DNA of 64,000 nucleotides, from assembly GCF_963675165.1 (NCBI RefSeq), contig NC_087388.1, positions 4,531,047 through 4,595,046 of the forward strand, given 5' to 3'. The position numbers and the translations under genes are program-made. The DNA comes from Halichondria panicea. Its lineage: Eukaryota; Porifera; Demospongiae; Suberitida; Halichondriidae. The notes below the pieces were generated by a model. The model worked only from the letters and a program-made list of their open reading frames with translations, was not told the DNA's origin and searched no databases. Positions within the stretch are counted from its first letter, which is position 1, and every line of letters begins with the position of its first letter. Below are positions 1-9,992 of this stretch, one piece after another.

Positions 1-927
1 CCCCTCCCACCTTCGGGCTGTTGTGTGAGTAGAGAAAAAAGTTGACCCCCCTAGGACCTGCTTAACGTTAGTCTGCAAGTAGAGAAGGGCAATTAATGAC
101 CTTATTACTGTGGTTCTAGCCAGGCTACATAGATAGAGGATTGGAACTGGAAGTAAATCCTCCAAGTACCATCCTGTTTCCTACATGAATAAGTCATGAG
201 AATTGTTTTGCTTTCTGTAAAAAGTTCGTGAGCAGTTCTGTTGCTCATAAATTTTCATCTCATACTTACGGCCATTTGGATCAACAAAGCACTTAGTTAT
301 ACAGCCTTAGCTATATCATATAATAAGGACACTGCAAGCATGCGGCATAAAGAAGCGCTCTGTGTACTCACCACATAGCCTCGACACCAGCCGTTCGTTA
401 TCTGAAAGAACGCCTGGTCAAGTTCCAATGTAGCACTCGTCCAGCTGAGTCAGCGTTTTATAGCATCATAATGATATTCATGGGTAATACACCTTGGGCG
501 GACCTTGTGCAGGCAATTACCGGTCCAAGAAATTCCTTTCATTGGGGTAGCTTTTAGATGTGTATATGCAGTTTTGCGGGACTTACAAATTAGACACGTG
601 AATCGCTTCCGTTTCCAATCCCTCTTCCTCTTCTGTACTATGTGGTTAGAATGTCAACTGTGGTCAATTCCACTGGGGCAATAAACTCGTCCACTAGGAC
701 ACTCGTATATAGGCAATTGTCTGATCCCTTTCTGGCTCAATGTTTGGGGATGCCGTGGGCGAGTTTAAACCATACACCTAGTGTAGTACGTACCGTTTGT
801 CTGTCCATTTCTCTCTCTATTGTGGGCACATATGACTGTATATAGGGAGTACATTAAATTCACTTTGCATGGCTCTACGATAATTAAAGTCCCTCCCCCC
901 CCATGCACATGTCACACATGTTCTCAG
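1..927. other. No recognisable exon
   Basis: I see no exon with homology here. It lies directly upstream of the first visible sulfurtransferase exon and may be its intron 2 or older non-coding sequence. Exons 1 and 2 of that gene (the start and the first half of rhodanese domain 1) were searched for by eye, using copy B as a guide, and were not found. Confidence 0.4.
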
Positions 928-2134
928 ATGGGCATCAGTAACGACACTCATGTGGTCGTCTATGACAACCATGCCAAGTTTGGATTCTACTCTGCCGGCC
1001 GAGTCTGGTGGATTTTCAAGGTGAGTATCATGGGTCAGTGTATAGTTATGCATCGATCTATAGCCCCTTTTTTTTTCTGTGTACAAATGCCTAATCATTC
1101 TTTATCACCCCTTAGACCTATGGCCATGTTAACGTGTCGATCCTGGATGGAGGTATCCCCAAGTGGAAGTCCAACGGGTATCCCACAGTCTCTGGACCAG
1201 AGCCTCAGTACACGCCCACCACCTACAAGTCGATCTTTCACCCCGAGCTTGTACGAGACTATGAGGCAATGATGAAGAGTAGGGAGTCTAACACTGAGCA
1301 GGTCAGTGTATGTAGGTGTGTGCATGTGTGTAATTTGCACTTCTCTGTTGTATATAATAGGCTAACTGTTTTCTGTGTTGACTTATGGTCTTATTTCTAT
1401 AAAAAGGCTGTTTTATTGATTTTTAAAGATGTCATAAACCATGCAGTCAGCGTATGAAATCAAGATTTGCAAATTTGTTACCAGCAGTTTCAACCACCAA
1501 TGCACACTTTTCTAATTCAATACAGGTTGTTGATGGCAGGCCTAAGGGACGTTATGATGGCACTGCCCCCGAGCCAAACCCTCGTATTAATAGTGGTCAC
1601 ATGATCGGAAGCACCAACCTTCCCTTCATGGAGCTGACCAACAAGGAAACCATGACCTTGAAGAGTCCAGCTGACATTAGGAAGGGTAAGTGGATTTTAG
1701 TTTCCTAATTTGCTCTGAAGACGTTTGTTTTGTTGATGTTTTATAAATTGCTGCATTGTCGTAAGTTTTGAGTTCTGAAACGACCTGTGCAGTCTTTGAG
1801 TCCTACAAGATTGATATGGACAAGCCGATGGTGTTGACTTGTGGTGGAGCTGTGGTAGCTCCTTTTGTGAGTTTTGCCGCTTCTCTCGTTACTGGAAACA
1901 TCACACCTGTTTACGACGTGAGTGTTTAATGTGATTGCTTTCATATTTCATTCAAGATCGTGATATTGCATGCATGCACGAAGCTACACATGGTAAACGA
2001 AATATATTATTATACCTATACAAACACACATGCACTCGTGCACACACCCTCAGGGCTCGTGGGGTGACTGGGTGCGTAAAGCTCCTGTCGAAACAATGAA
2101 ACTTGGGGTCAAAGGAGAAGACATGCCAAAGTGA
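928..2134 (+). CDS. 3-mercaptopyruvate sulfurtransferase / rhodanese copy A (exons 3-7, 5' partial)
   Basis: Five exons splice cleanly: 928-1020, 1116-1301, 1526-1685, 1793-1917 and 2054-2134 (stop TGA). All introns are GT..AG and the reading frame holds throughout. The product covers the second part of rhodanese domain 1 (THVVVYD, then RVWWIF, then GHVNVSILDGGIPKW), the linker, and all of domain 2 (VVDGRPKGRYDGT, GHMIGSTNLPF, YDGSWGDW). The family transfers sulfur from mercaptopyruvate or thiosulfate through a persulfide on one cysteine. Here the active loop reads TCGGAVVAP: the cysteine is present, but the loop differs from the usual CGSGVTA. Exons 1-2 are either outside the window or lost. 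The exon-3 start is in phase with the end of exon 2 of copy B, which supports the numbering. Tandem copies B and C follow downstream. Mitochondrial or cytosolic location cannot be read without the N-terminus. MPST versus TST is not decided. Confidence 0.85.
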
Positions 2135-3069
2135 ATCCAAGACTGCTGCAGATGAGCTTAATTAGATAAACACAACTCCGTTTATAATTAGTATGGATAC
2201 TTTAACTTTAAAAAACTGTTTATATATAGGGAGCAAAATAATGTTGAAGATATTATTGTCATTGAAATCTATCTGTCTGCAATTAATGCATGCATGGTAT
2301 AGTCATTTTTACATGTACAATGCATGTCAGGTGTGTCATACAGGACTTAAAAGTAGAGGGGGAAATAAGGCATGCAGAACTGAGAATGTATATGGCTATA
2401 GGGGAACCCACAACCCACTTAACAGCTACATAATTTATTAAGGTCACTATAATTGGACATCTCTTACAAACTACATCAAGCCTAGTCAGAAAAAGTATAA
2501 TTTATTCCTCGATATAATTATCATGAGCGGCTTTTCTCGAGGTCAACGCACAGCTGGCCTCGTGTATCTCTGCTTCTGAAAAAAGTTGGTTTGACCTAAA
2601 AATAACGTTTACAAATAATTAGTGACATTAATTAGCTAAGGTCAAGTTGTTCTCCAGCTTCACGTACCTTTGGCCATTTTTTTCCAAACTTAATAAAATG
2701 ATCTGTACCAAGACTGAATTGACATTTTAGATATGGATCTAGATCTGTCCCAGCAGCTAGCCATGCTAAAATTAGTCATTATACCATTTCACTGATGAAG
2801 TACCTATACTGCAGCCTGGGATCGAGGCTAAATAATTATTTATCAGGGCATTATCATAATTATGTACACACCATACGTCTTTACTGTATCAAAGCTTTGC
2901 TGCCGGTTAACAAATTATACTTAATAATAATTATCACACAGATATAATTTTATATACAGTAACCCGTTGCCGCCTATAGCTCTAGGCCCCTCGGATTAAT
3001 ATTGTTCTCAGCTTATTTTTTTAGTTGACTGTGGTGACATTACATTCATAATACACTGACTGTTCAATG
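2135..3069. other. AT-rich intergenic sequence
   Basis: No gene recognised. The 82-codon open frame near 2193-2441 has no family resemblance and sits in low-complexity AT-rich sequence, so I do not call it. The stretch probably holds the 3' UTR of sulfurtransferase copy A. Confidence 0.4.
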
Positions 3070-3570
3070 TTCTAGTTATTGCATTCCAACCACGGTTTAT
3101 GTTCGGGCACATCAACTGACACTCGAAATATCAGAGTATCGTTCTTGAGATAATATTATTGATAGTTGTTTCCAGGCACATAATCAAGCATCGAGTGAGC
3201 TATAAATTGAGGATAACCCATTACCATTTGGTCAGCTGAGAATGCAATATTCATTCGATAATGGTTTTTATCTTCGAGTAGCTCAATTGTAATCGTTCCA
3301 GGAAATGGCCATACAAGGGAATCGTCATTCCTTCCTTCTTTGAGATGTGCATATACTGAGACATAATAGCCTGTTAGACTCGCAAGCCGTCACTGTTGCA
3401 GGCGAACAGTACGCCTGCAACAGTGACGGCTTGCGAGTCTAATAGCCTGTAGCATCTCCATAACCACTAGCAACGACACTTATGCTTATTTTGTAGCCTT
3501 TGGCATAATTATATTGATGGAGTGTGCATGGTAACCAGAGTGTTCTGTTCTTTTTTTTCTATCAAACGAT
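3070..3570 (-). pseudogene. MATH-domain fragment, related to the TRAF-like gene at 15.4 kb
   Basis: Read on the minus strand, this follows the MATH portion of the gene at 15415-16439 base by base for several hundred bases. The shared blocks include those ending in the WLEC and VFRVLVDL-like coding stretches, the HYQL block and the IWPFPGT-like block. It has no long open frame: small deletions break it, and a 67-bp palindromic element sits inside it at 3375-3441. No RING or TRAF zinc-finger part was found nearby. It is a dead, 5'-truncated relative of the TRAF-like gene. Confidence 0.75.
3375..3441. mobile_element. 67-bp palindromic element with 9-bp target duplication
   Basis: The element begins TAGACTCGCAAGCCG and ends with its exact reverse complement. 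The arms are about 30 bases with a 7-base loop. Directly repeated ATAGCCTGT flanks both sides (3366-3374 and 3442-3450). Aligned to the intact MATH gene, the empty site is seen there. The TAG...CTA ends and 9-bp duplication match two other elements in the window (45948-47035 and 53503-53590). Confidence 0.85.
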
Positions 3571-3600
3571 AGGCGGGCGGCTTTTCTCATTATATAATAG

Positions 3601-3737
3601 TTATAGACTGAGTCCAAGGTCTCTATGGGGTTTTGAGATCTGAAGGCCCGAGGCTGTAGCATCTCGAGCGTAGCGAGGGTGCTACTAAGGGCCTGAGGGT
3701 CTCAAAACTCCATAGTGACCGTTGACGAGGCCTATAA
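3601..3737. repeat. Foldback repeat with GCCCGAGG / CGAGGG centre
   Basis: Imperfect palindrome. The left arm (TTATAGAC..., then TCTATGGGGTTTTGAGA) is mirrored by the right arm (TCTCAAAACTCCATAG..., then GGCCTATAA). The centre is GC-rich with GGCCCGAGGC, CGTAGCGAGGGTG and GGGCCTGAGG. It resembles the foldbacks at 42099-42238, 50051-50159 and 50841-50955. Confidence 0.7.
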
Positions 3738-4354
3738 CTGATTTAGAATAGTGCTAAGCAAGCTAGGCTATATTAACACAAAGAAGACTCTGAAACCAAG
3801 AGTTTCTACAAGCCTCAAGCAACGTTAAAGCTTTGCTCTGGCTAGTCTACATAAAAAAACTCACATTGATGAAGGCAGTTTCTGTTTCTTGAGAATCACA
3901 CATTGCAAATAAAAGTTGCTATTGTCATAGTAGTTAGCTCTGCACTAGAGCACTAGCTATTGTAGCTGCAAGAGAGAGATAAAAGCTGCAAAGCGGCACT
4001 GCAGAACGCAAAACTTAAAAAAAATTAATTTTTAATGATGCACTGTATCATCGTTACTATGACTTCAACATAAACTGTGTGATGTTGCCATGTTCCATAC
4101 AAGTTAATCTTGACATCATCTTGCCTGTAGGCATAATCAGTATAATAGACCTACTTAGAAGACCTCAGGTCCATAAGTGAAATAATGGACCTCTCAGTGA
4201 CCTATCAGATTGCAGTATTACTACAAGCATTTTCTAAGTCAGGTTATCAATTTCACCTTATGAATCTCATTATTTTACACTATTAGTACCGCATGGACCA
4301 TTATGCGCATGCGTAGTAGAAATAATGGGATAGAAATCCAAAAGAATAAAATCT
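3738..4354. other. Non-coding, with a repeat shared with 45.7 kb
   Basis: No exon seen. The stretch around 3930-3990 (TAGTTAGCTCTGCACTAG, then GTAGCTGCAAGAG) recurs around 45714-45770, inside a transposon that broke receptor copy 3. It is therefore probably part of a dispersed element. Confidence 0.4.
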
Positions 4355-4610
4355 GATGCGGGCGGTGGACCGAGTATCACTTGGAGTGGCCTAACTATAC
4401 TGATCCTTTCTCAACTGTTCTAGTTGCTGCAATTATTCTGCAATGTGTTCTCCCCTTGTCTCTTGTGAATGGCTGAAGGAGCAGCTTGTAAACAAGAACC
4501 CCAACATCAGGATTCTGGATGGTAACAAAAATAATTAATATTGAATATTATCTAGAGTGTAATTAGGCCACTCCAAGTGATACTCTGGTTTCTGATCCAC
4601 CGCCCGCATC
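4355..4610. repeat. Inverted repeat pair enclosing sulfurtransferase exon 1
   Basis: The left arm at 4355-4394 (GATGCGGGCGGTGGA ... TCACTTGGAGTGGCCTAA) is mirrored by the right arm at 4563-4610, which has an 8-base insertion. A partial third copy of the outer motif follows at 4613-4645. The only coding exon between the arms is exon 1 of copy B (4443-4521). Either two copies landed on each side of the exon, or an element captured it. Confidence 0.7.
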
Positions 4611-6038
4611 GGGACCAGAAACCAGAGTGTCACTTTGAGTGGCCTTATGATAGAGAAGAGAGTCAAGCATTGGTCAGTGTGCAAATTCCAAGCTTGTGAC
4701 AGATACAGGAAGTCACGTTACTCTCCGCATACATCTGATGTACAGTATGCCTACGTTCGATACTCTCTCTCTATCATAAATTCTTGTATGAATATATATG
4801 CCAACATAATTATTATGCTATTAAAGAGTGGTACACTCATGCATGGTAAGCATCATATATATACCCATTCTCTTCTACATCATTGTTAGTCTTTCATTAC
4901 AGTTCACCGAGGATTAGCCTTGTGTGTAAGTGCATGCCCGATGTTGTAGTGTTCTTATAAGAATGGGAAATTAACTAGTTTCCCGGCCCCTAAGTATATG
5001 AGTGATTGAATAGCTCTATAATGCCATAAAAATTATTGGTTGTGATGCTGCATGCCTCCCTCCAGGAACATGGAACCAGCCGGCCTGGAAGAGGAATGCT
5101 CAACAGGAGTACCTGGATGGTCACATTGAGGGAGCTGTGAGGTTCGACATTGGCACAGTGTGCGATAAGGACTCACCCATCCCCGGCCTTACATTGCCCA
5201 CAGATGCACAGTTCACTGAGAATGTGCAAAAGGTATGCTCGTTAGGTTTCTAGCTAATCATTGTATGGATCAAAGGTATAATTGTAGCTGTCTGACCATA
5301 CACAGCCCAGGTACTGCTAACTGCCATATACACCAGGTGGTCAGTTTACTCTGAGTTCGTGTGGAAATTAGATTAATACCTTCAGTGATCATAAACAGAG
5401 CTATGATCATAAACAGAACTTGGCTTCACCACGTACGTGTTTGATCAGATTACTCCACATATAATCCTGATATACCGCCATGCATAGTTCAACTACCGGG
5501 CCGTAAAGAAATCATTAGCGCTTACTTGACTATATATATATATATAAGCAGCTAGCACAGCCATGCTCAACGGCAGATGTTTTGTTCGAATTGAAGCGGT
5601 TTTCCAATTATGCGGAGGAAATTTAAGCTAATTTCGTTATATATGAGCTAGCTAGCTTGTACAGTGCATATATAATAGCTGGTGATTATCTATAATTATA
5701 GTACGACTCTCTGGGCACGCTGCATTACCATGCTGAGAGAATGTGAGACCATTTTTGTTCCAGTTCCTGGTCAATATGAATGACATAATAATCATTATGA
5801 GCCCGGATTAAATGTTGTAATGAACTGTAAAATTAAACTGTGAACTGTAATATGATATATATCCAAGTTAGGGTTGCCTGCTTGCCTAGCTCAATGCTCA
5901 CTTTCTAGCTAGCTATCGAGTCATCTCTGTCACAGCGACATCCGGTTACTGGGTGGGGCTCGAAAATGACTGCATTATTAAGCGCATTCTAGAATATAAG
6001 CGTATATAGAGCTCTGCTATTGACCCCATGAGCGCATT

Positions 6039-6420
6039 GATCAGAGGCCGCGGCTACTAAATGTTTAATTTTGCTGGCAGAGGAGGCTACAATTCGACGA
6101 GTGAGAGGCCACTGTTCAAGAGAGGCGTTTATTAGCCCCAGCTAATTTAACAACCTTTAGTTTGTCATCAAAAGTTATTTTTATCTGCACAAACTCAATG
6201 TCTGCCATGAGAAAGTCTTTCAAAAGCACCAACAAGCTGCTACGTACCTATAGCTAGCTGCTCTAACCATAGATACTGGTATCATGGTTGCCACGTGCAG
6301 AGCATAGCCTCAAAATTCGCTGAGGCTGCTATTTGAGAGCGGCTTCTATTGCACTAAAGATGCATAGGCTGTATAGGGAGGCTATATACTATTACATTTT
6401 GAGTGCGGCCTTTATACAAT
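6039..6420. mobile_element. GATCAGAGGC-family element, copy 1
   Basis: Starts TGATCAGAGGCC and shares several blocks in the same relative order, on the opposite strand, with 9628-9992: the GCGTTTATTAGCCCCAGCTA block, the TTTGTCATCAAAAGTT block, the CATGAGAAAGTCTT block and GAGAGCGGCTTC. Lies in the gap of sulfurtransferase copy B. The right end is not sharply defined. Non-coding. Confidence 0.6.
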
Positions 6421-6745
6421 CAACATAACGTGGAGGGTGCAAGGTAAAAACAGGAATGCTCTTACGACATGTACTAGTAAGTGTTTTTCTATTATTGTAG
6501 AAGGAAAGGCTCGGGCGAGGCTGAGAAGGGGTTTGATAAGAGCACTGGAATAGTGGGGGTGGAGGTGGACCCAAAGAAGCCTATCACTCCTGTGAATTAA
6601 GGGATATATATTTGTGCTACCCACTGCCCAGACGTTGTTTGTTTATGGTTGTGTAGTAATACTATAGATAATGAGTTGTACATTCCTAACTACAATGTTA
6701 GATAGAAACAGGAATGCATTGTGGTGGTGTTGCCATGCATATTTA

Positions 6746-6800
6746 TGCCTCGGTACGCGCATGCGCAAGCAAGGTATACGGTAGTGTGTGTTGGATTCTT
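6746..6800. repeat. Dispersed repeat with GCGCATGCGCAAGC motif
   Basis: TATGCCTCGGTACGCGCATG... followed by GGTATACGGTAGTGTG recurs almost exactly at 45445-45497 inside the transposon in receptor copy 3. Function unknown. Confidence 0.5.
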
Positions 6801-7562
6801 CTTGCAACCAATAGCGGTACGTTATACTGTATCTATATACAACGCTACTTTATATATAGTTGTAAGATAATTATGCTATAATAGATCACGGTGACTTCAA
6901 ACCGAGGGTTTAGCACTTTAGTGCTCTAGTTTGTTAACTTTAACAGATTGCATTGTCGTTAAGTATTGAGTTTATGAACTTAAAACGACCCGTGCAGTAT
7001 TTGAGTCCAACAAGATTGACATTGACAAGCCGATGGTGGTGGGCTGTGGGGGAGGTGTAGTATCTCCCCTGGTGAGCTTTGCCGCTTTTTTCGTTACGGG
7101 AATCATCACTCCTGTTTATGATGTGAGTATATAGGTATACATGTATTAATTTGATGTGATACACATGCATGGTTGGCTCTCAGAGTTTAGAATACAGCAC
7201 AAGCAATTTCGTTCCATATAGATACCTATATGCATACACACACACACACACACCGTCAGGGCTCGTGGGGTGACTGGGTGCGCAGAGCCCCTGCCGAGAC
7301 CATGATGCTTGGGGTCAAAGGAGAAGACATGCCAAAGTGAATCCGAAACTACTGCATGATGATCTCTATGTAGATGAACACAGCTATATATATTATATAG
7401 ATATTCCATAAGCTGCATTTCTACCTGGAAAAATAGTCTATTGTTATTCTATGGCTGGCCCCGCTGCATGAGATTTGTCTTGAGGTTATGATTGTAAGCG
7501 GTACAAAGTGACCGTTGAACAGCTGCTCTATATAATTAAATGATCCGTTGGTGATGCCTCCT

Positions 7563-7803
7563 CCAGGAACATGGAACCAGCTAGCCCCGATTCCAGGCCG
7601 CACTTCTTCTGAGAGTAGCCAGTAGGAGCTAGGCTAGGAACCAGCCAGCCTGTAAGAGAAATGCTCAACAGGAGTACCTGCATGCATGGATGGTCACACT
7701 GAGGGAGCTGTGAGGTTCGACATTGCCATGTGTGTGACAAATAAAGACTCCCTCCTCCCTCTTACACTGCTCAAAGCTGCACAGTTCACTGAGCATGTGA
7801 AAA
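7563..7803 (+). pseudogene. Broken exon 2 of a third sulfurtransferase copy (C)
   Basis: It begins after CCTCCAG with GAACATGGAACCAG, as exon 2 of copy B does, then carries about 60 extra bases in which the opening is partly repeated. It returns to the exon-2 sequence with an in-frame stop (CTGTAAGAG where copy B has CTGGAAGAG). The rest reads HTEGAVRFDIAMCVTNKDS ... AAQFTEHVKN with small indels. There is no matching exon on either side, so it is a relic. Confidence 0.75.
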
Positions 7804-8542
7804 ATTTACTAATCACGTGTATATTTATTACATCATTATACTATACCACTGTGACTAATTTCTGGTTCTATATTATATCTAGCAACTAGATCTACCCTGA
7901 AAAGGAGTTGTACAAGTGCAGTACTTTGTGTATGATGAGGAAATATAAATAGAAGTGTATATAGCGGCGATTAGAAACGGGAATAGAACCCACGAAAATT
8001 TCTGCTGAGGATATAAAAGAAGCGCACAAAAAGAGAATTAGAGTCTACTATAGACTTAAAATAAGTAACACAAAAACAATGAGGCAATTCACGTAATTTT
8101 CGTGTAGGGTGGTTAACCCACGAAAACAGTGAACATTTCGTATTATACGGTTCACCTTCACCTGCATGCAGCATAATTTCTGCTCCTTAGACATTATTGG
8201 GAAACACACACCATGCAGTTACATTAATATAATATAATATATAATTATTATGTCATAATTATGACATGTGTAATGTGTGTACGTACTTTCCAGTATAAAT
8301 AAAACGCAATGCTTGTTATTAATTTTTGCATTCAAGCAAGCATAATCACTACTGAATTTCATTGGTAAAATAATCATGCAGACACATGAAAAAAACCATT
8401 GCTGCTGCATGCATTGCATAACAATAATATAGGCTACGTAATTTAATTAATACTGTGTGTATAATTATGATGTATATATAGCTAGTATATCCTAATAAAA
8501 ATTATTGTACTAAGGTTGCACTAACAGCTGCTGGAATTGTAA
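7804..8542. other. AT-rich spacer with a cargo-free repeat
   Basis: No exon seen. About 7970-8150 holds a repeat with ACCCACGAAAATTT and ACATTTCGTATTATACGGT, similar to the GTATAGCGCGAA family element at 14873-15098. Confidence 0.4.
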
Positions 8543-9627
8543 TTATTTGCTGTTCAATGCTATAAAACTGTATACATGAAAGGAAAAACCATAGGCATTT
8601 AGCACATCGTTAATGTTATAGAGCATTATAATTGTAGTAATTTCTTCACTGAGGTCATAGGCTCCGTTGTTCTTAATAATTGTCAGAGGGTAGCCTGACA
8701 GAGGGTCAATCGTGACATAGTGATGAGCGTCTTCAGTGAGCGGGGGTTCACAGTCACATTCTGCATTAATATTATATCAAATCAACATATAAAAGGTGCT
8801 CAGTAAAGCATTCATCCCATGCGTTGATATTAAACGAAGACGATTAACATTATGGAATGATCATGAATCTAAGCAACAATTAGATTTTTGTCGTCTTCGA
8901 AGATTGCCTACAAGTTTCACCTATTATTATAAGTAGCCTATTATTTTCAACCACTGTCTCATTAGCAGTTAAAACAGTCCATGAAAGCTAGTGTCTAGTT
9001 CGCTTAAACAGCTCATTTTTGAGTCCACACACACAAACCGACACACCAATCACTCTACGCCTGGTTGCGCACGCACGAGGTAATTTTAGTACACGTCACT
9101 ATAATTATAAGACTGATAATTATGTATGATTATATACATTTACACCTCATAATCACAATTTGTATTGATCCTTTAAACATTATAAAGTATACACACTTAC
9201 TGAGCTGCTTCGCCTCTTGAATGGTGTTTAGTAGCACCATATTGAGCTCTGTGTAGCCAGAAATGAATGTCAGTAACTTGTCCACAATCGCAGACAGTTG
9301 GGAAAAGTTGGCCTCTCTTCTGGGTCTTCTCTCCAACACTTTCGCATCACATCATCATAACTGTATAATGTGTGAGAATAATTATGGTAGGATGTATACG
9401 GTCAACACGATCAAATGAGCGCATTGCAGCCAGCTCTATGCATGCAATCTATATACCTACCCTCCCAACCAACGACATAGCACTATAATTATATAGGAGG
9501 GGGTGGGCTTGAATACAGTGCTCAATGCAACTGCTATATAGTAATTAATACAAGCAGATAATTAAGTTCTCAACACAGAGTGTATATACACATGTATATA
9601 ATTATTATAATGACGGTATAATTATGC

Positions 9628-9992
9628 GATCAGAGGCCACTCTTGTATAAAAGCCGCTCTCAAATTAGTAGCTTTTTTGCTAGCAAAATGAAACATATAA
9701 TTATAGTATAGCCGCTTTCATATAGCCTCAGTGAACTTTGACTCTAACATTTCTGCACTGTATAGCAGCCATATTAATACTATAGCAGCTAGCTACAAGT
9801 AGCTATAGGTAGCAGCTTGTTAGTGCTTCATGAAGACTTTCTCATGGCAGAGTTCGAGTTTATGCAGGTAAGAACTTTTGATGACAAACTTGAATTAGCT
9901 GGGGCTAATAAACGCCTCTCTTGAACAATATGGCCTCTCTCGAATTGTAGCCTCCTCTGCCAACATTTAGTAGCCACATGCAGCCTCTGATC
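9628..9992. mobile_element. GATCAGAGGC-family element, copy 2 (365 bp)
   Basis: Begins GATCAGAGGC and ends GCCTCTGATC, giving a 10-bp terminal inverted repeat. Internal blocks match 6039-6420 in inverted orientation. It occupies the interval where receptor copy 1 should have kinase exons. No coding content. A fragment of the end motif also occurs at about 14619. Confidence 0.7.

Larger units (their letters stand above)
4443..7340 (+). pseudogene. 3-mercaptopyruvate sulfurtransferase copy B, internal exons missing
   Basis: Exon 1, 4443-4521, starts at ATG and reads MCSPLVSCEWLKEQL... to ILDG. Exon 2, 5066-5232, continues GTWNQPAW, then HIEGAVRFDI, then FTENVQK, the N-terminal half of rhodanese domain 1. 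After a 1.77 kb gap come 6998-7122 (catalytic loop CGGGVVSP) and 7260-7340 (GSWGDWVRRAP to the stop). These match the last two exons of copy A closely, including the flanking intron bases. The counterparts of copy A exons 3-5 are absent between 5233 and 6997. Direct splicing from exon 2 (phase 0) to 6998 (which needs phase 1) would be out of frame. I therefore judge copy B a deletion pseudogene, unless the assembly lost a piece. The gap holds AT-rich sequence and a dispersed repeat. Confidence 0.7.

Noticed and set aside
6392-6624. Proline-rich open frames on the minus strand
   Set aside because: They sit at the edge of the GATCAGAGGC-family element in the gap of sulfurtransferase copy B and show no family resemblance or splice context.
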